NCBI GenBank assembly: GCA_002371295.1
Contig: DFGZ01000070.1
Coordinates: 1-16,052, forward strand
DNA length: 16,052 nt
Reading direction: 5' to 3'
Source of the DNA: Oribacterium sp. UBA3737
Lineage (GTDB): Bacteria > Bacillota_A > Clostridia > Lachnospirales > Lachnospiraceae
In this document: one piece after another, positions 1 through 7,606 of the stretch
Numbering within the stretch: the stretch's first letter is position 1
Layout: each line of letters opens with the position of its first letter
Position numbers and translations under genes: made by a program
Notes under the pieces: generated by a model
Told to the model about the DNA's origin: nothing
The model's database searches: none
Seen by the model: the letters and a program-made list of their open reading frames with translations, nothing else

Positions 1-567
1 TATGCAAAGGCAAATCCCGGAAAGCTCAATGCAGGTATGCCTTCCTCAGGAAACAACACATTCCAGTTCGGTAAGATCCAGAAGTCTACCGGTGCAGAGT
101 TCAACTCAGTAGAGGCTTCATCAGAATCAGACCGTCTCACAAATCTTGCGGGCGGATTCATTGACCTCGGATTTGTAGGTCTCGGAAATGCGCAGGAGTA
201 TGAGGCTGCAGGAAAGCTTAAGGTACTTGCTACCATCGCCGGAGATGGTCTTAAGATCGAAGACTATCCATCAGAGACACCTCTCGGTGACAACTACAAG
301 ACCATGCAGGAGCAGGGCTTCACAGATCTTTACTGGAATGTTAAGCATTATGTTTACGGACCGGCCAGTATGGATGCCGCAAAGGTACAGGAGATAAATA
401 CAGCTATGTCAGTACTTCAGCAGGATACCGATTGTCATAATGGACTTGTATCAGTAGGTCATATTCCTGAGTGGCACAATGTTGAAGATTCAGTGAAGAT
501 TCGTGACGCTGAATATGATTCTGTAGTTGAAATAGCAGAGTACCTTAACATGAAGGTAAATGACTGA
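1..567 (+). CDS. tctC: TctC-family tricarboxylate-type substrate-binding protein (3' part only)
   Basis: The reading frame is open from base 1, so the gene begins upstream of the window and only the last 188 codons are present. TctC proteins are secreted or lipid-anchored binding proteins that capture di- or tricarboxylates and similar anions outside the membrane and pass them to the TctAB permease. The visible part has the family's usual features: an AKANPGKLN stretch followed by GMPSSGNN, which normally contacts the ligand, and later a hydrophobic stretch with DLGFVGLG and a KLKVLATIA strand. The signal peptide and first lobe lie outside the window. tctB and tctA follow on the same strand, which confirms the assignment. 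The ligand cannot be read from sequence; TctC homologues bind many different carboxylates. Confidence 0.9.
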   Translation, partial: YAKANPGKLNAGMPSSGNNTFQFGKIQKSTGAEFNSVEASSESDRLTNLAGGFIDLGFVGLGNAQEYEAAGKLKVLATIAGDGLKIEDYPSETPLGDNYKTMQEQGFTDLYWNVKHYVYGPASMDAAKVQEINTAMSVLQQDTDCHNGLVSVGHIPEWHNVEDSVKIRDAEYDSVVEIAEYLNMKVND

Positions 568-568
568 T

Positions 569-640
569 ATATAAAACCTCTACTGTATAAACTACTTTTT
601 AATGTTTTATATCGGAACATACAGATCAATTCTGTCCGAT
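569..640 (+). promoter_or_regulatory. Intercistronic RNA hairpins between tctC and tctB
   Basis: Directly after the tctC stop, ATATAAAAC (569-577) is the exact reverse complement of GTTTTATAT (604-612). A second hairpin follows, ACAGA-tcaat-TCTGT, flanked by CGG and CCG (613-640 region). Neither is followed by a proper U-tract, so these are not clear terminators. In binding-protein-dependent transporters such structures commonly stabilise the upstream message so that the binding protein is made in excess over the membrane subunits. That role is inferred here. Confidence 0.45.
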
Positions 641-712
641 CAGATGTAAACGCATTTTTTATCTCTGGCCGGGCAGAAACAAATCTATATGTAAATTCAA
701 TCAGAGGATGTT

Positions 713-1177
713 ATGAATCTAAAAAGAGACACTAAGGCAGGTATTGCCGGAATTATCGCAGTATTACTGTTTTTCATTGAGACACAAAATATGACACAGC
801 GCCCGAATCTTATAGAACCGGGACCGAGAATGATGCCCTATGTGGGACTATTCCTGATACTTATAAGTTCCGTAATGCTTTTGATACGGGGACTTAAAAA
901 CAGGGACGAGGAGAAGCCCTATTTTCCGGAGGGTGGTATAAAAAAAGTCATCATTGGCTTTTCCGAGGTTCTCCTGTACGGAATCCTCCTTACCTTATTT
1001 GGATTTTTACCAACTACTCCCTTCGCCATGTTTGCATTTGTGAATACCCTTAAGGGTACAGAGAAAGTTAAGTGGTGGCAGAATGCGCTTATCAGCATCA
1101 TGGTAACCCTTTGTCTGTATGCCATGTTCGTTCTTGGTTTCAGGATCAAATTACCTGCGGGAATACTGTTTAGATAA
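713..1177 (+). CDS. tctB: TctB-family small membrane subunit of tripartite tricarboxylate transporter
   Basis: A 154-residue protein with about four predicted membrane helices (roughly residues 8-24, 44-59, 79-97 and 122-142), matching the size and topology of TctB, the small poorly conserved subunit that pairs with TctA. The loop after the first helix, EPGPRMMPYVG, is the family's typical short proline/glycine-rich motif. The start ATG is preceded by AGAGGA a few bases upstream. The gene lies 145 bases after tctC and 14 bases before tctA, in a single operon. TctB alone is hard to recognise; the call depends partly on its position. Confidence 0.9.
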   Translation: MNLKRDTKAGIAGIIAVLLFFIETQNMTQRPNLIEPGPRMMPYVGLFLILISSVMLLIRGLKNRDEEKPYFPEGGIKKVIIGFSEVLLYGILLTLFGFLPTTPFAMFAFVNTLKGTEKVKWWQNALISIMVTLCLYAMFVLGFRIKLPAGILFR

Positions 1178-1191
1178 GGAGGACTGATAAA

Positions 1192-2694
1192 ATGGAATAC
1201 TATTTAAACGGACTCATGCTGTGTCTTCAGCCACTGAATCTCCTCCTGATAGCCGGAGTTTCCGTGGTGGGAATAATCTTCGGAGCCATCCCCGGGCTGT
1301 CAGCGACCCTCGGAATCTCATTGCTGCTTCCGGTGACCTTTGGTCTGTCTACTCAGACTTCTTTTATAGTGCTTTTGGCGATGTGGATAGGCGGCGTATC
1401 GGGAACCTTTATCTCTGCGGTTCTCATCGGTATCCCGGGTTCAAGCTCCTCCATAGCAACCTGCTTTGACGGCTATCCCATGACACTCAAAGGAGAAGCC
1501 TCCAAAGCCCTCGCTGTAGGTATGACCGCATCCTTCCTTGCCACTGTAGGTTCTGTTCTTATCGCCACAGTAGTCGCACCTGTTATCGCAGATCTGGCCC
1601 TTCTTCTCGGTCCATGGGAATATTTCTCCCTGTGCTTCTGCGCCATCACACTGGTCGCAGCACTCTCCAAGGGAAATATCTGGAAGGGCATAATGGCTGC
1701 AGGTATAGGACTTTTCCTCGGCTGTGTGGGACTTGATCCCATAACCGGTGTTGCAAGATATACCTTCGGTAACCATTACCTCGATTCAGGTCTTTCAACA
1801 GTATGTCAGATGCTTGGTATGTTCGCCATTTGCCGTATCATTCTGGACTATGCAAAGGGTCAGGGAAAGCTTCCGGAAGTACAGAAGTCAGATCTTCACG
1901 GATTCGGAATAGGTGTGAAGGATTTTGTGAAGAATTTCCCTACCATCATCCGTTCATTCCTGATAGGTCTCTGGATCGGATTCCTTCCCGGCATGGGCTC
2001 CGGAATATCGAACATGGTGGCCTATGGTCAGGCTCAGCAGGCAAGCAAGCACCCGGAGGAGTTCGGAAAGGGTACACCTGAAGGCGTCTGGGCCTCTGAG
2101 ACTGCCAACAATGCTTCCCTCGGCGGTGCCATGATTCCCATGATGGCACTGGGAATCCCGGGAGACGGCATTACCGCAATGCTTATTGCCGGACTCACCA
2201 TACACGGACTTCAGGCAGGACCTCTTTTCATGACAAACCAGCCGGATCTCTGCTATCTGATATTCGCATGTGTGCTCATAAGCGCCATCGTCACTTTCAT
2301 CATCGAAGCGGTTTTCAAGCGCTGGCTTCCTATGATACTCAGGGTACCTTATCACTTCCTCTACAGCGTCATACTGACCATCTGCTTCATAGGTTCATTC
2401 GGTGTTTCAAACACGGAATTCAATATCTTTGTGATGCTGGCATGGGCGGTACTTGCCATATTCCTGAATATCGAAGGCATTTCCCTGAGTCCTCTGGTAC
2501 TTGCCTTCATACTTTCCGATGATCTGGAATCCTATTTCAGAAAGGGCGTAAGCTTTGCACACGGAAGCTATGCACCGTTCTTCACAAGACCTGTATCACT
2601 CATTTTCCTCCTGCTTGCCATCTTCTCCGTAGCATGGCCATATATAGCAGAAGCAAGAAAGAAGAGAGCAGCAAAGATTGAAGCGGCACTCTGA
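1192..2694 (+). CDS. tctA: TctA-family large permease subunit of tripartite tricarboxylate transporter
   Basis: A 500-residue, highly hydrophobic protein, the normal size for TctA, the 10-12 helix permease that moves carboxylates with a cation gradient. It shows the two repeated family signatures: near residues 28-45 (FGAIPGLSATLGISLLLP), and around residues 265-325, where GFLPGMGSGISN is followed by a conserved segment containing GTPEGVWASETANNA and MALGIPGDG. AGGAGG sits just upstream of the ATG, directly after the tctB stop, suggesting coupled expression. A terminator follows about 35 bases after the stop, making this the last gene of the operon. Confidence 0.96.
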   Translation: MEYYLNGLMLCLQPLNLLLIAGVSVVGIIFGAIPGLSATLGISLLLPVTFGLSTQTSFIVLLAMWIGGVSGTFISAVLIGIPGSSSSIATCFDGYPMTLKGEASKALAVGMTASFLATVGSVLIATVVAPVIADLALLLGPWEYFSLCFCAITLVAALSKGNIWKGIMAAGIGLFLGCVGLDPITGVARYTFGNHYLDSGLSTVCQMLGMFAICRIILDYAKGQGKLPEVQKSDLHGFGIGVKDFVKNFPTIIRSFLIGLWIGFLPGMGSGISNMVAYGQAQQASKHPEEFGKGTPEGVWASETANNASLGGAMIPMMALGIPGDGITAMLIAGLTIHGLQAGPLFMTNQPDLCYLIFACVLISAIVTFIIEAVFKRWLPMILRVPYHFLYSVILTICFIGSFGVSNTEFNIFVMLAWAVLAIFLNIEGISLSPLVLAFILSDDLESYFRKGVSFAHGSYAPFFTRPVSLIFLLLAIFSVAWPYIAEARKKRAAKIEAAL

Positions 2695-2727
2695 AAATGC
2701 ACTCCTAAATACCCCTAAAATACACTT

Positions 2728-2757
2728 AAAGCCTGACTTTGCGGAGTCGGGCTTTTT
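2728..2757 (+). terminator. Intrinsic terminator of the tct operon
   Basis: GCCTGACT (2731-2738) pairs with AGTCGGGC (2744-2751) with one G-U pair and a five-base loop, followed by TTTTT. A preceding AAA extends the stem into the T-tract. Confidence 0.9.
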
Positions 2758-2784
2758 GATGTACCATAGGTAATGATTAAGAAT
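2756..2784 (+). promoter_or_regulatory. Possible weak sigma-A promoter for the NUDIX gene
   Basis: TTGATG (2756-2761) and AAGAAT (2779-2784) are separated by 17 bases, each matching four of six consensus positions. It overlaps the tail of the tct terminator. If used, transcription would start near 2791, which would favour the 2813 start codon of the next gene. Confidence 0.3.
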
Positions 2785-2812
2785 GAGATTATGGAAAAAC
2801 CGAGGTATACAG

Positions 2813-3424
2813 ATGAATGAAGATAAGGATTTCTCTTTGGATAACAATGTGAAGGACTCACTTGCATGGGAAGAGGTGAGCTGCGAACATATAGTGAAGG
2901 ATGAGTGGATCGATTTTAAAAAATCCTCCTTCAGATTCCCGGATGGAAGAGTATTTGAACCCTACTACAGCTACAGCCGCAGGAACTATGTGGTCATCGT
3001 AGCTTACGACACAGAAGGAAAGCTTCTATGCGTGAATCAGTTCAGGCAGGGAATAATGGAAGTGACCACCGAGTTCCCGGCTGGAGGAATCGAGCGAAAA
3101 GACAATAAGGAATATGGAGATGCGAAAGATTCATCATCAGAAGATGCACTTCAGGCCGCAAAGCGGGAGCTTCTTGAGGAAACAGGCTACGAGTCTGATG
3201 ACTGGAGTCATTTGATCACGGTTCCGTCCAATGCCACAATCGCAGATAACTATGCCTATATCTACAAAGCAAAAAACTGCAGAAGAGTTGCAGGGCAGTC
3301 ACTTGATGAAACGGAATTTCTGAATGTACAGAGGTACAGTCCGGAAGAAATAGAAGCGCTTATCTCTGCCGGCAAGTTCCAGCAGGCGGTGCATATCATG
3401 GCATGGCTTTTGGCTAAAAGATGA
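2813..3424 (+). CDS. NUDIX hydrolase, ADP-ribose pyrophosphatase-like
   Basis: A 203-residue protein of the NUDIX family, which hydrolyses nucleoside diphosphates linked to another moiety; the nearest type is the ADP-sugar/ADP-ribose pyrophosphatase. Seen: an N-terminal beta region with RRNYVVIVAY, then EFPAGGIE (residues 87-94), and the NUDIX helix with E110, R118-E119-L, E122-E123 and G125 (consensus REUxEExGU). About 15 acidic and polar residues are inserted between the PAGG loop and the helix, so the usual Gx5E spacing is broken although the metal-binding glutamates are kept. The start at 2813 is chosen because GAGG lies seven bases upstream; an in-frame ATG at 2783 has a poor site and would add ten residues. 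It stands alone between two terminators, so context does not reveal the substrate. Confidence 0.9.
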   Translation: MNEDKDFSLDNNVKDSLAWEEVSCEHIVKDEWIDFKKSSFRFPDGRVFEPYYSYSRRNYVVIVAYDTEGKLLCVNQFRQGIMEVTTEFPAGGIERKDNKEYGDAKDSSSEDALQAAKRELLEETGYESDDWSHLITVPSNATIADNYAYIYKAKNCRRVAGQSLDETEFLNVQRYSPEEIEALISAGKFQQAVHIMAWLLAKR

Positions 3425-3454
3425 TGACGGAGTATGCTGCGCTGCATTTTACCT

Positions 3455-3489
3455 AAACATCCGCAAATATCATATAATTGCGGATGTTT
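3455..3489. terminator. Bidirectional hairpin between convergent genes
   Basis: AAACATCCGCAA (3455-3466) is the exact reverse complement of TTGCGGATGTTT (3478-3489), an 11-base loop between. It separates the end of the NUDIX gene from the end of the LysR gene. The stem itself ends in TTT on both strands, but the U-tracts beyond it are short, so termination may be moderate. Confidence 0.7.
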
Positions 3490-3503
3490 CTCTGCATTTA
3501 TAA

Positions 3504-4439
3504 CTACCTCTTATCCTCCGGCCCCGTCTTATCTCTTACAAAGGGTTCATTCATATATCCGGTTCTGAGAGCATTCACCAGCGGATTAACGTAGGCTGTA
3601 AGCCCAGGTATACCGGATTCTTTTTTCGTGATGACCGAAGCGCAGAGTGGGGGAGCGTCCTTCAGGAGGATGTCACGGGTGCTGTCGGGAGTATCGTTTT
3701 CCGGCGGAAAGTAACGGTTCAGACCGATGATTCCGTTGTCCCGGACCTTGTAATAGACCTGATAATAATGATGGGACACCTCAATCTTTATATCGAGCTG
3801 TTCTTTTTTTATAGTCTCAAACAGTGGCAGAAACGCATCGCTCATTCCGGGAATCTGTATAGTCTCACCGGAAAGCTCCCCTAAAGTCAGTTCCTCTGCA
3901 TCCCAGAAACGATGATGGGACTCCACCATGGCAGCAAGCTTGCAGGCAATGATCTCGTAACGGTTAAAACCCTCTATGGTGTTTCCAAGGTCCATGATGA
4001 TGCCTATAGAGAGCTCACCACTCTGAACCTTTCTTACCACTTCATCATTTTCCATATCCAGCAAGCTAATGCTTACATTAGGAAAAGCCTGATTAAAATT
4101 CAAAAGCTTTTCATGAAGGGCAGGAAGAAATCCGGGAATCAGAGAAACACTTATTCCTACAGACACCGGGACTTCAAGGCTGAGATCCGAGTACATGCTC
4201 TTCATCATGTTGTCATAGCTTTCTATCACAGGAGCAGATTCCCGTAGAAGCAGCTGTCCCTTCGGTGTGAGGCTTATATGGTTTTTAAAATTATCGAATA
4301 AGGCTCCACCAAGCTCTGACTCCATGGAAGTGATATTCTGCTTTACAGCCTGTCTCGTCATAAACAGTTTTTCGGATGCCTTTGAATAATTCATTTCGGA
4401 TGCAAGAATCCGGAAGATATGAAGCTGTTGTATCGTCAT
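3504..4439 (-). CDS. LysR-family transcriptional regulator
   Basis: A 311-residue protein with the full LysR layout: a winged helix-turn-helix at residues 1-60 (IQQLHIFRILA, then YSKASEKLFMTRQAVKQNI, and SLTPKGQLLL at the wing), a linker helix, and a periplasmic-binding-like effector domain from about residue 90 to 290. Such proteins usually bind the promoter of a divergent neighbour and respond to a small-molecule effector, often the substrate or product of the target gene. The neighbour transcribed away from it is the flavoprotein reductase at 4765, so that gene is the most likely target. The ribosome site is weak (AGAAAG), as is common for autoregulated LysR genes. The effector is unknown. 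Confidence 0.93.
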   Translation of the reverse strand: MTIQQLHIFRILASEMNYSKASEKLFMTRQAVKQNITSMESELGGALFDNFKNHISLTPKGQLLLRESAPVIESYDNMMKSMYSDLSLEVPVSVGISVSLIPGFLPALHEKLLNFNQAFPNVSISLLDMENDEVVRKVQSGELSIGIIMDLGNTIEGFNRYEIIACKLAAMVESHHRFWDAEELTLGELSGETIQIPGMSDAFLPLFETIKKEQLDIKIEVSHHYYQVYYKVRDNGIIGLNRYFPPENDTPDSTRDILLKDAPPLCASVITKKESGIPGLTAYVNPLVNALRTGYMNEPFVRDKTGPEDKR

Positions 4440-4764
4440 AAAATATGTTCTTTCTGATTTTCAATATACTCTTTATTGATTTACCTATGTCATTACACTT
4501 GGTTAAGACCATTCAAAAATTGTAATAATAAAATGGAAAACAGCATTTGACCAATGTTTTAATCGTTCATTTCAAATGCAAGTTCAGCTTGCGTTTGTAC
4601 TCTAAGGATAATTGCTTTTTCACCAACTGTAAAGGTGTTATGTTCATCCTGAATAATCAATATATTACGCGGATTCTCAAGGCAGTAACAGCGTAAGGAA
4701 TTCACCGTGGAAGAAACATTATCAAATGAAAAGATAATCCCGGTGAACATTTCAGGAGGGTATC
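4440..4764. promoter_or_regulatory. Divergent control region between LysR gene and reductase
   Basis: A 325-base AT-rich gap. Three inverted repeats stand out: ATTACA (4492-4497) with TGTAAT (4521-4526); TGGT-taag-ACCA (4500-4511) nested inside the first; and AAATGCAAG-ttcag-CTTGCGTTT (4574-4596), a nine-base stem with one G-T. The first, close to the regulator gene, is a reasonable LysR-type operator candidate. No convincing -35/-10 pair was found. AGGAGGG (4754-4760) is the ribosome site of the reductase. A 63-codon minus-strand frame (4559-4750) without a ribosome site crosses the region. Confidence 0.5.
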
Positions 4765-6855
4765 ATGGATAACAAAACAGTTTCAAGACGAAGCTTTGTG
4801 AAGGGAATAGGTGCCGGACTTGCGGCACTTACATTTGCAGGCATATATGGCTGCGGACGCAGTACCGAGGTGCCGGAGGCAACAACAGGTGCCGGAACAA
4901 AGGCCGCTGAAACACTGGCAGCGGCGACAACTGCGGCTGAAACATTAGCAGCAGAAACAGAGCTTGCGAAGGAAGCTCTCAATGCTGCCACAAAGACATT
5001 GACATACACACCGGGAACCTACAACGCATCCGCACGGGGTATGGCAAGTGATGTTAAGGTCACAATGACTTTTGATGAAAAGAGCATAACAGATATCAAA
5101 ATCGACGTTTCAGGTGAGACACAGAATATCGGTGCCGCCATCGGCGATGAGATGTCCAAGAAAGTTCTGGATGCCCAGGGGGCTGAGATTGATGCGGTTT
5201 CAGGAGCAACAGTTACAAGCGATGCTATTAAGAAAGCGGTTCTTGACTGTATGTCACAGGCTTCGGGACAGGAGATCACTCTTGAAGAGGTTGCGGCAGA
5301 AACAGCTTCTGACTGGCTGGGAGAGGCTCCTGAGGTTTCAGAGAGCGATATAAAGGAGACTGTTGACTGTGAGGTTCTGGTAGTCGGTGCCGGCTCATCA
5401 GGTCTTTTTGCGGCTGCCGCAGCGGCTGAAAAGGGTGTAAAGACCATCCTCATAGAGAAATTCGAACATGACAAGGCTTCCGGCATACGTGACACCCTTG
5501 CTGCCTGCGATTCAACAGAGCAGAAAGAGGATGGTCATAATGTTGACAAGAACGAAGCTATCAAATACATCTGTGACTGGAGCCAGGGCTATGCAAAAAG
5601 AAGCCTTGTCAAGGTATGGGCTGACCGCTCAGGTGAGACCATGGACTGGTTCAAGGATGTTCTCAAGCAGGGCGGCATGGAATTCCGTCATGAGTATGAT
5701 GATGATACACTGAAGCAGAACTATCAGGGCCTTGAGGTTGGTCACAGTGTTCAGTATGACGATACCTATTATGAGCAGCAGACCATGGACAAGGTACTTG
5801 AATATGCTGAGGCAAAGGGACTTGAGACCCGTTATGAGGTCACCATGATAAAGCTTGAGAAGAACGACGCCGGAAGAGTAACAGGTCTTATCGCTACGGA
5901 TAAAGACGGTAATTATGTTCGTTACAATGCCAAAAAGGGTGTCATCATCGCTACCGGCGGATACAGTGCCGACGAAGATATGCTGAGACAGCTTCAGCCC
6001 TGGACTCTTGAGCAGACCTCAGTAAACTACTCAAAGGCAGGGGCAAAGGGCAGCGGAATAAGAGCATGTCTCTGGGCAGGAGCCATCATGGATACAACCC
6101 ATACTTCCATGATCTTTGAGCGTGGTGCCATAAAGCCCGATGAAGTAGGAAAAGTCGGAGAACCTACCCGGGGTACTCTTTTCTGGATGGGCTCACAGCC
6201 ATTCCTTAAAGTAAATCTCAATGGAGAACGTTTCATGAACGAGTCTCAGCCCTATGACTATATCCTTCATCAGGCTTCAAAGGAACCCTTCCATACTTAC
6301 TGTGAAATCTGGGACAGCAAGTATCCTGATGACTGTAAGAGATTCGAGACTCACGGCTGCAGCAGACTTTACCCTCATGCAAACGGAACAGCTCCTGTTT
6401 TCACAATGGAAATGGTTCAGGGTATGAATGAAGGTCTTATTAATGACGGCTATATCGTAAAGGCTGATACCATAGAAGAGCTTGCAGAAAAGCTTGGACT
6501 TCCGGCTGATAAGTTCAAGGCAACTGTAGACCGTTACAATGAGCTTTACAAGAACGGAGAGGATGAGGACTTCGGAAAGGAAGGTTTCAGACTTTCTTCC
6601 ATTACAGAGGCTCCGTTCTACGGTGTACGCCAGGCCGGCGGATATCTCATCTGCTCCATGGACGGAATTCTGGTGGATGAAGAGATGCACGCTCTTGATA
6701 CAGAGTCAAAGCCTATAGAGGGACTTTTCGTTGTTGGTAATGATGCCGGCGGATACTACAACGGAAGCTATCCAAACCTTCTCGCCGGTACTCAGGCAGG
6801 ACGTATAGCAACCTTCGGAAGACTGGCAGGCCAGCTTGCAGCTGAAGGAAAATAA
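4765..6855 (+). CDS. Exported flavinylated FAD-dependent reductase (fumarate reductase/urocanate reductase superfamily)
   Basis: A 696-residue flavoprotein predicted to work outside the membrane, passing electrons from a covalently bound FMN to an FAD that reduces an organic acceptor. In order: a Tat-like motif SRRSFVKG (7-14), a hydrophobic stretch and a lipobox-like IYGC (Cys30); an Ala/Thr/Glu-rich linker (about 35-78); an FMN-binding domain ending in DAVSGAT (143-149), whose threonine is the residue flavinylated by ApbE-type enzymes; a Rossmann nucleotide fold with GAGSSG (208-213) and Glu231; and an FAD_binding_2 domain with GERFMNE (487-493) ending in TFGRLAG. The order FMN domain then FAD domain fits bacterial extracytosolic reductases. 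By eye, positions normally held by the substrate-binding arginines of fumarate reductases appear as Tyr497 and Leu672, so fumarate itself is doubtful. It has AGGAGGG upstream, a terminator downstream, and a divergent LysR gene. Confidence 0.9.
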   Translation: MDNKTVSRRSFVKGIGAGLAALTFAGIYGCGRSTEVPEATTGAGTKAAETLAAATTAAETLAAETELAKEALNAATKTLTYTPGTYNASARGMASDVKVTMTFDEKSITDIKIDVSGETQNIGAAIGDEMSKKVLDAQGAEIDAVSGATVTSDAIKKAVLDCMSQASGQEITLEEVAAETASDWLGEAPEVSESDIKETVDCEVLVVGAGSSGLFAAAAAAEKGVKTILIEKFEHDKASGIRDTLAACDSTEQKEDGHNVDKNEAIKYICDWSQGYAKRSLVKVWADRSGETMDWFKDVLKQGGMEFRHEYDDDTLKQNYQGLEVGHSVQYDDTYYEQQTMDKVLEYAEAKGLETRYEVTMIKLEKNDAGRVTGLIATDKDGNYVRYNAKKGVIIATGGYSADEDMLRQLQPWTLEQTSVNYSKAGAKGSGIRACLWAGAIMDTTHTSMIFERGAIKPDEVGKVGEPTRGTLFWMGSQPFLKVNLNGERFMNESQPYDYILHQASKEPFHTYCEIWDSKYPDDCKRFETHGCSRLYPHANGTAPVFTMEMVQGMNEGLINDGYIVKADTIEELAEKLGLPADKFKATVDRYNELYKNGEDEDFGKEGFRLSSITEAPFYGVRQAGGYLICSMDGILVDEEMHALDTESKPIEGLFVVGNDAGGYYNGSYPNLLAGTQAGRIATFGRLAGQLAAEGK

Positions 6856-6903
6856 AAGAAACAGTCAGACTAACATCTGAGTTACTCACACAGAAATAAG
6901 CTT

Positions 6904-6948
6904 AAATGTGCTGCATGTCCGTAAATGCGGACAGCAGCACATTTTTTT
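6904..6948 (+). terminator. Strong intrinsic terminator after the reductase gene
   Basis: AAATGTGCTGC (6904-6914) pairs with GCAGCACATTT (6934-6944), with an inner GTCCG/CGGAC stem, followed by a run of T. It closes the single-gene reductase unit. Confidence 0.93.
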
Positions 6949-7095
6949 CTATTCAAAAACAGTATATTCTTTTCAAGAGTAATATCATACTACAATTCTA
7001 GTCGTATTTTAGACCATATGAAAACATACGTCTTTTTGATATCATCCTATTTAGATTTTCAAAATCTATTCTATATGTTTCCATTTATATACCCA
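6949..7095. other. AT-rich stretch upstream of the toxin-antitoxin-like pair
   Basis: Part of a 305-base gap without a gene. It is very AT-rich compared with flanking genes and holds one perfect palindrome, TAGATTTT-c-AAAATCTA (7052-7068). A plus-strand open frame (6925-7164) begins inside the terminator stem, has no ribosome site and is not considered a gene. Confidence 0.4.
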
Positions 7096-7124
7096 TTGAC
7101 AGTGATACAAAAAGAATATACATT
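7096..7124 (+). promoter_or_regulatory. Sigma-A promoter of the toxin-antitoxin-like operon
   Basis: TTGACA (7096-7101) is a perfect -35 box. The -10 is less certain: TATACA (7117-7122, 15-base spacing) or TACATT (7119-7124, 17-base spacing). A half-operator TGATAC lies between the boxes (7103-7108), and the full palindrome begins two bases after 7124, so a bound repressor would block polymerase. Confidence 0.7.
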
Positions 7125-7125
7125 T

Positions 7126-7145
7126 GAGGTATCAAATGATACCTC
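7126..7145. promoter_or_regulatory. Perfect 20-bp palindromic operator
   Basis: GAGGTATCA (7126-7134), two central A, and TGATACCTC (7137-7145) form a perfect inverted repeat between the promoter and the ribosome site. Its position, at the expected transcription start, suits autorepression by the helix-turn-helix protein encoded downstream. That the downstream protein is the binder is inferred. Confidence 0.75.
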
Positions 7146-7160
7146 TGCAGGAGGCGTAAT

Positions 7161-7598
7161 TTGATAAATGAAATTAATTCGCGTGTAGAAAGCGAAATAG
7201 AAGTAAAGGCTTATCTTCAGAATCTGAAATATGCACTGAAAAACGGGGCAAAAATAGAATTTCAACAGAGACGGGTAGTAGATGAAAAACGAAATCTTAG
7301 ATATACAAATATGTATACCATAAATACATTGTTTCCGGATGAAGACCCGCTTGATGCCTTGAAAAAAGAGCTGTTAGAATTGCAAGTCGCTAATTATATA
7401 CAAACAGTAAAAGATTTTAAATTTCCTAAAAGAAGTGAGATGAGGGAATTTGGCAAAGTATTTAATAACACTGATGAAGTTTATATAAAAATACGTGTAG
7501 AGCTATTGGGGCAAACCGGACAGGCAACAACATTTGTAATGTCATTTCATTTTGCAGAAAGACCATTTACATCAAATATTTTTCCTTATAAGAAATGA
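7161..7598 (+). CDS. Putative MqsR-like type II toxin
   Basis: A 145-residue protein starting with TTG; the start is fixed by AGGAGG at 7149-7154, six bases upstream, while the nearby ATG at 7168 is in another frame. The C-terminal part has EVYIKIRV (106-113) followed by TFVMSFHFAE (124-133), which resembles the final strands of MqsR (pattern EVYLKITV then VSFKE), an mRNA-cleaving RelE-fold toxin. The N-terminal half is longer than in E. coli MqsR (98 residues), has a helical start and a QRR/EKRN basic segment, and was not recognised. The downstream gene overlaps or abuts it and has an MqsA-like architecture, the main support for the call. Base composition is clearly more AT-rich than neighbours, suggesting acquisition. 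It may instead belong to another small family paired with such antitoxins. Confidence 0.55.
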   Translation: MINEINSRVESEIEVKAYLQNLKYALKNGAKIEFQQRRVVDEKRNLRYTNMYTINTLFPDEDPLDALKKELLELQVANYIQTVKDFKFPKRSEMREFGKVFNNTDEVYIKIRVELLGQTGQATTFVMSFHFAERPFTSNIFPYKK

Positions 7599-7606
7599 GG
7601 TGTTTC

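Noticed and set aside
646..660. Catabolite (cre-like) site TGTAAACGCATTTT between tctC and tctB
   Set aside because: The second half does not match the cre consensus, and the position is inside the operon.
4752..5495. Ala/Ser-rich minus-strand frames opposite the start of the reductase gene
   Set aside because: Mirror images of the Ala/Thr/Glu-rich linker and FMN domain; no independent coding signs.
6925..7164. Plus-strand 79-codon frame before the toxin gene
   Set aside because: Begins inside a terminator stem, has no ribosome site, runs through the promoter and operator, and its composition just reflects AT-rich DNA.
7595..7606. Antitoxin start at ATG 7595 overlapping the toxin stop (ATGA)
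   Set aside because: No ribosome site before it; GAGG lies six bases before the in-frame ATG 7607.
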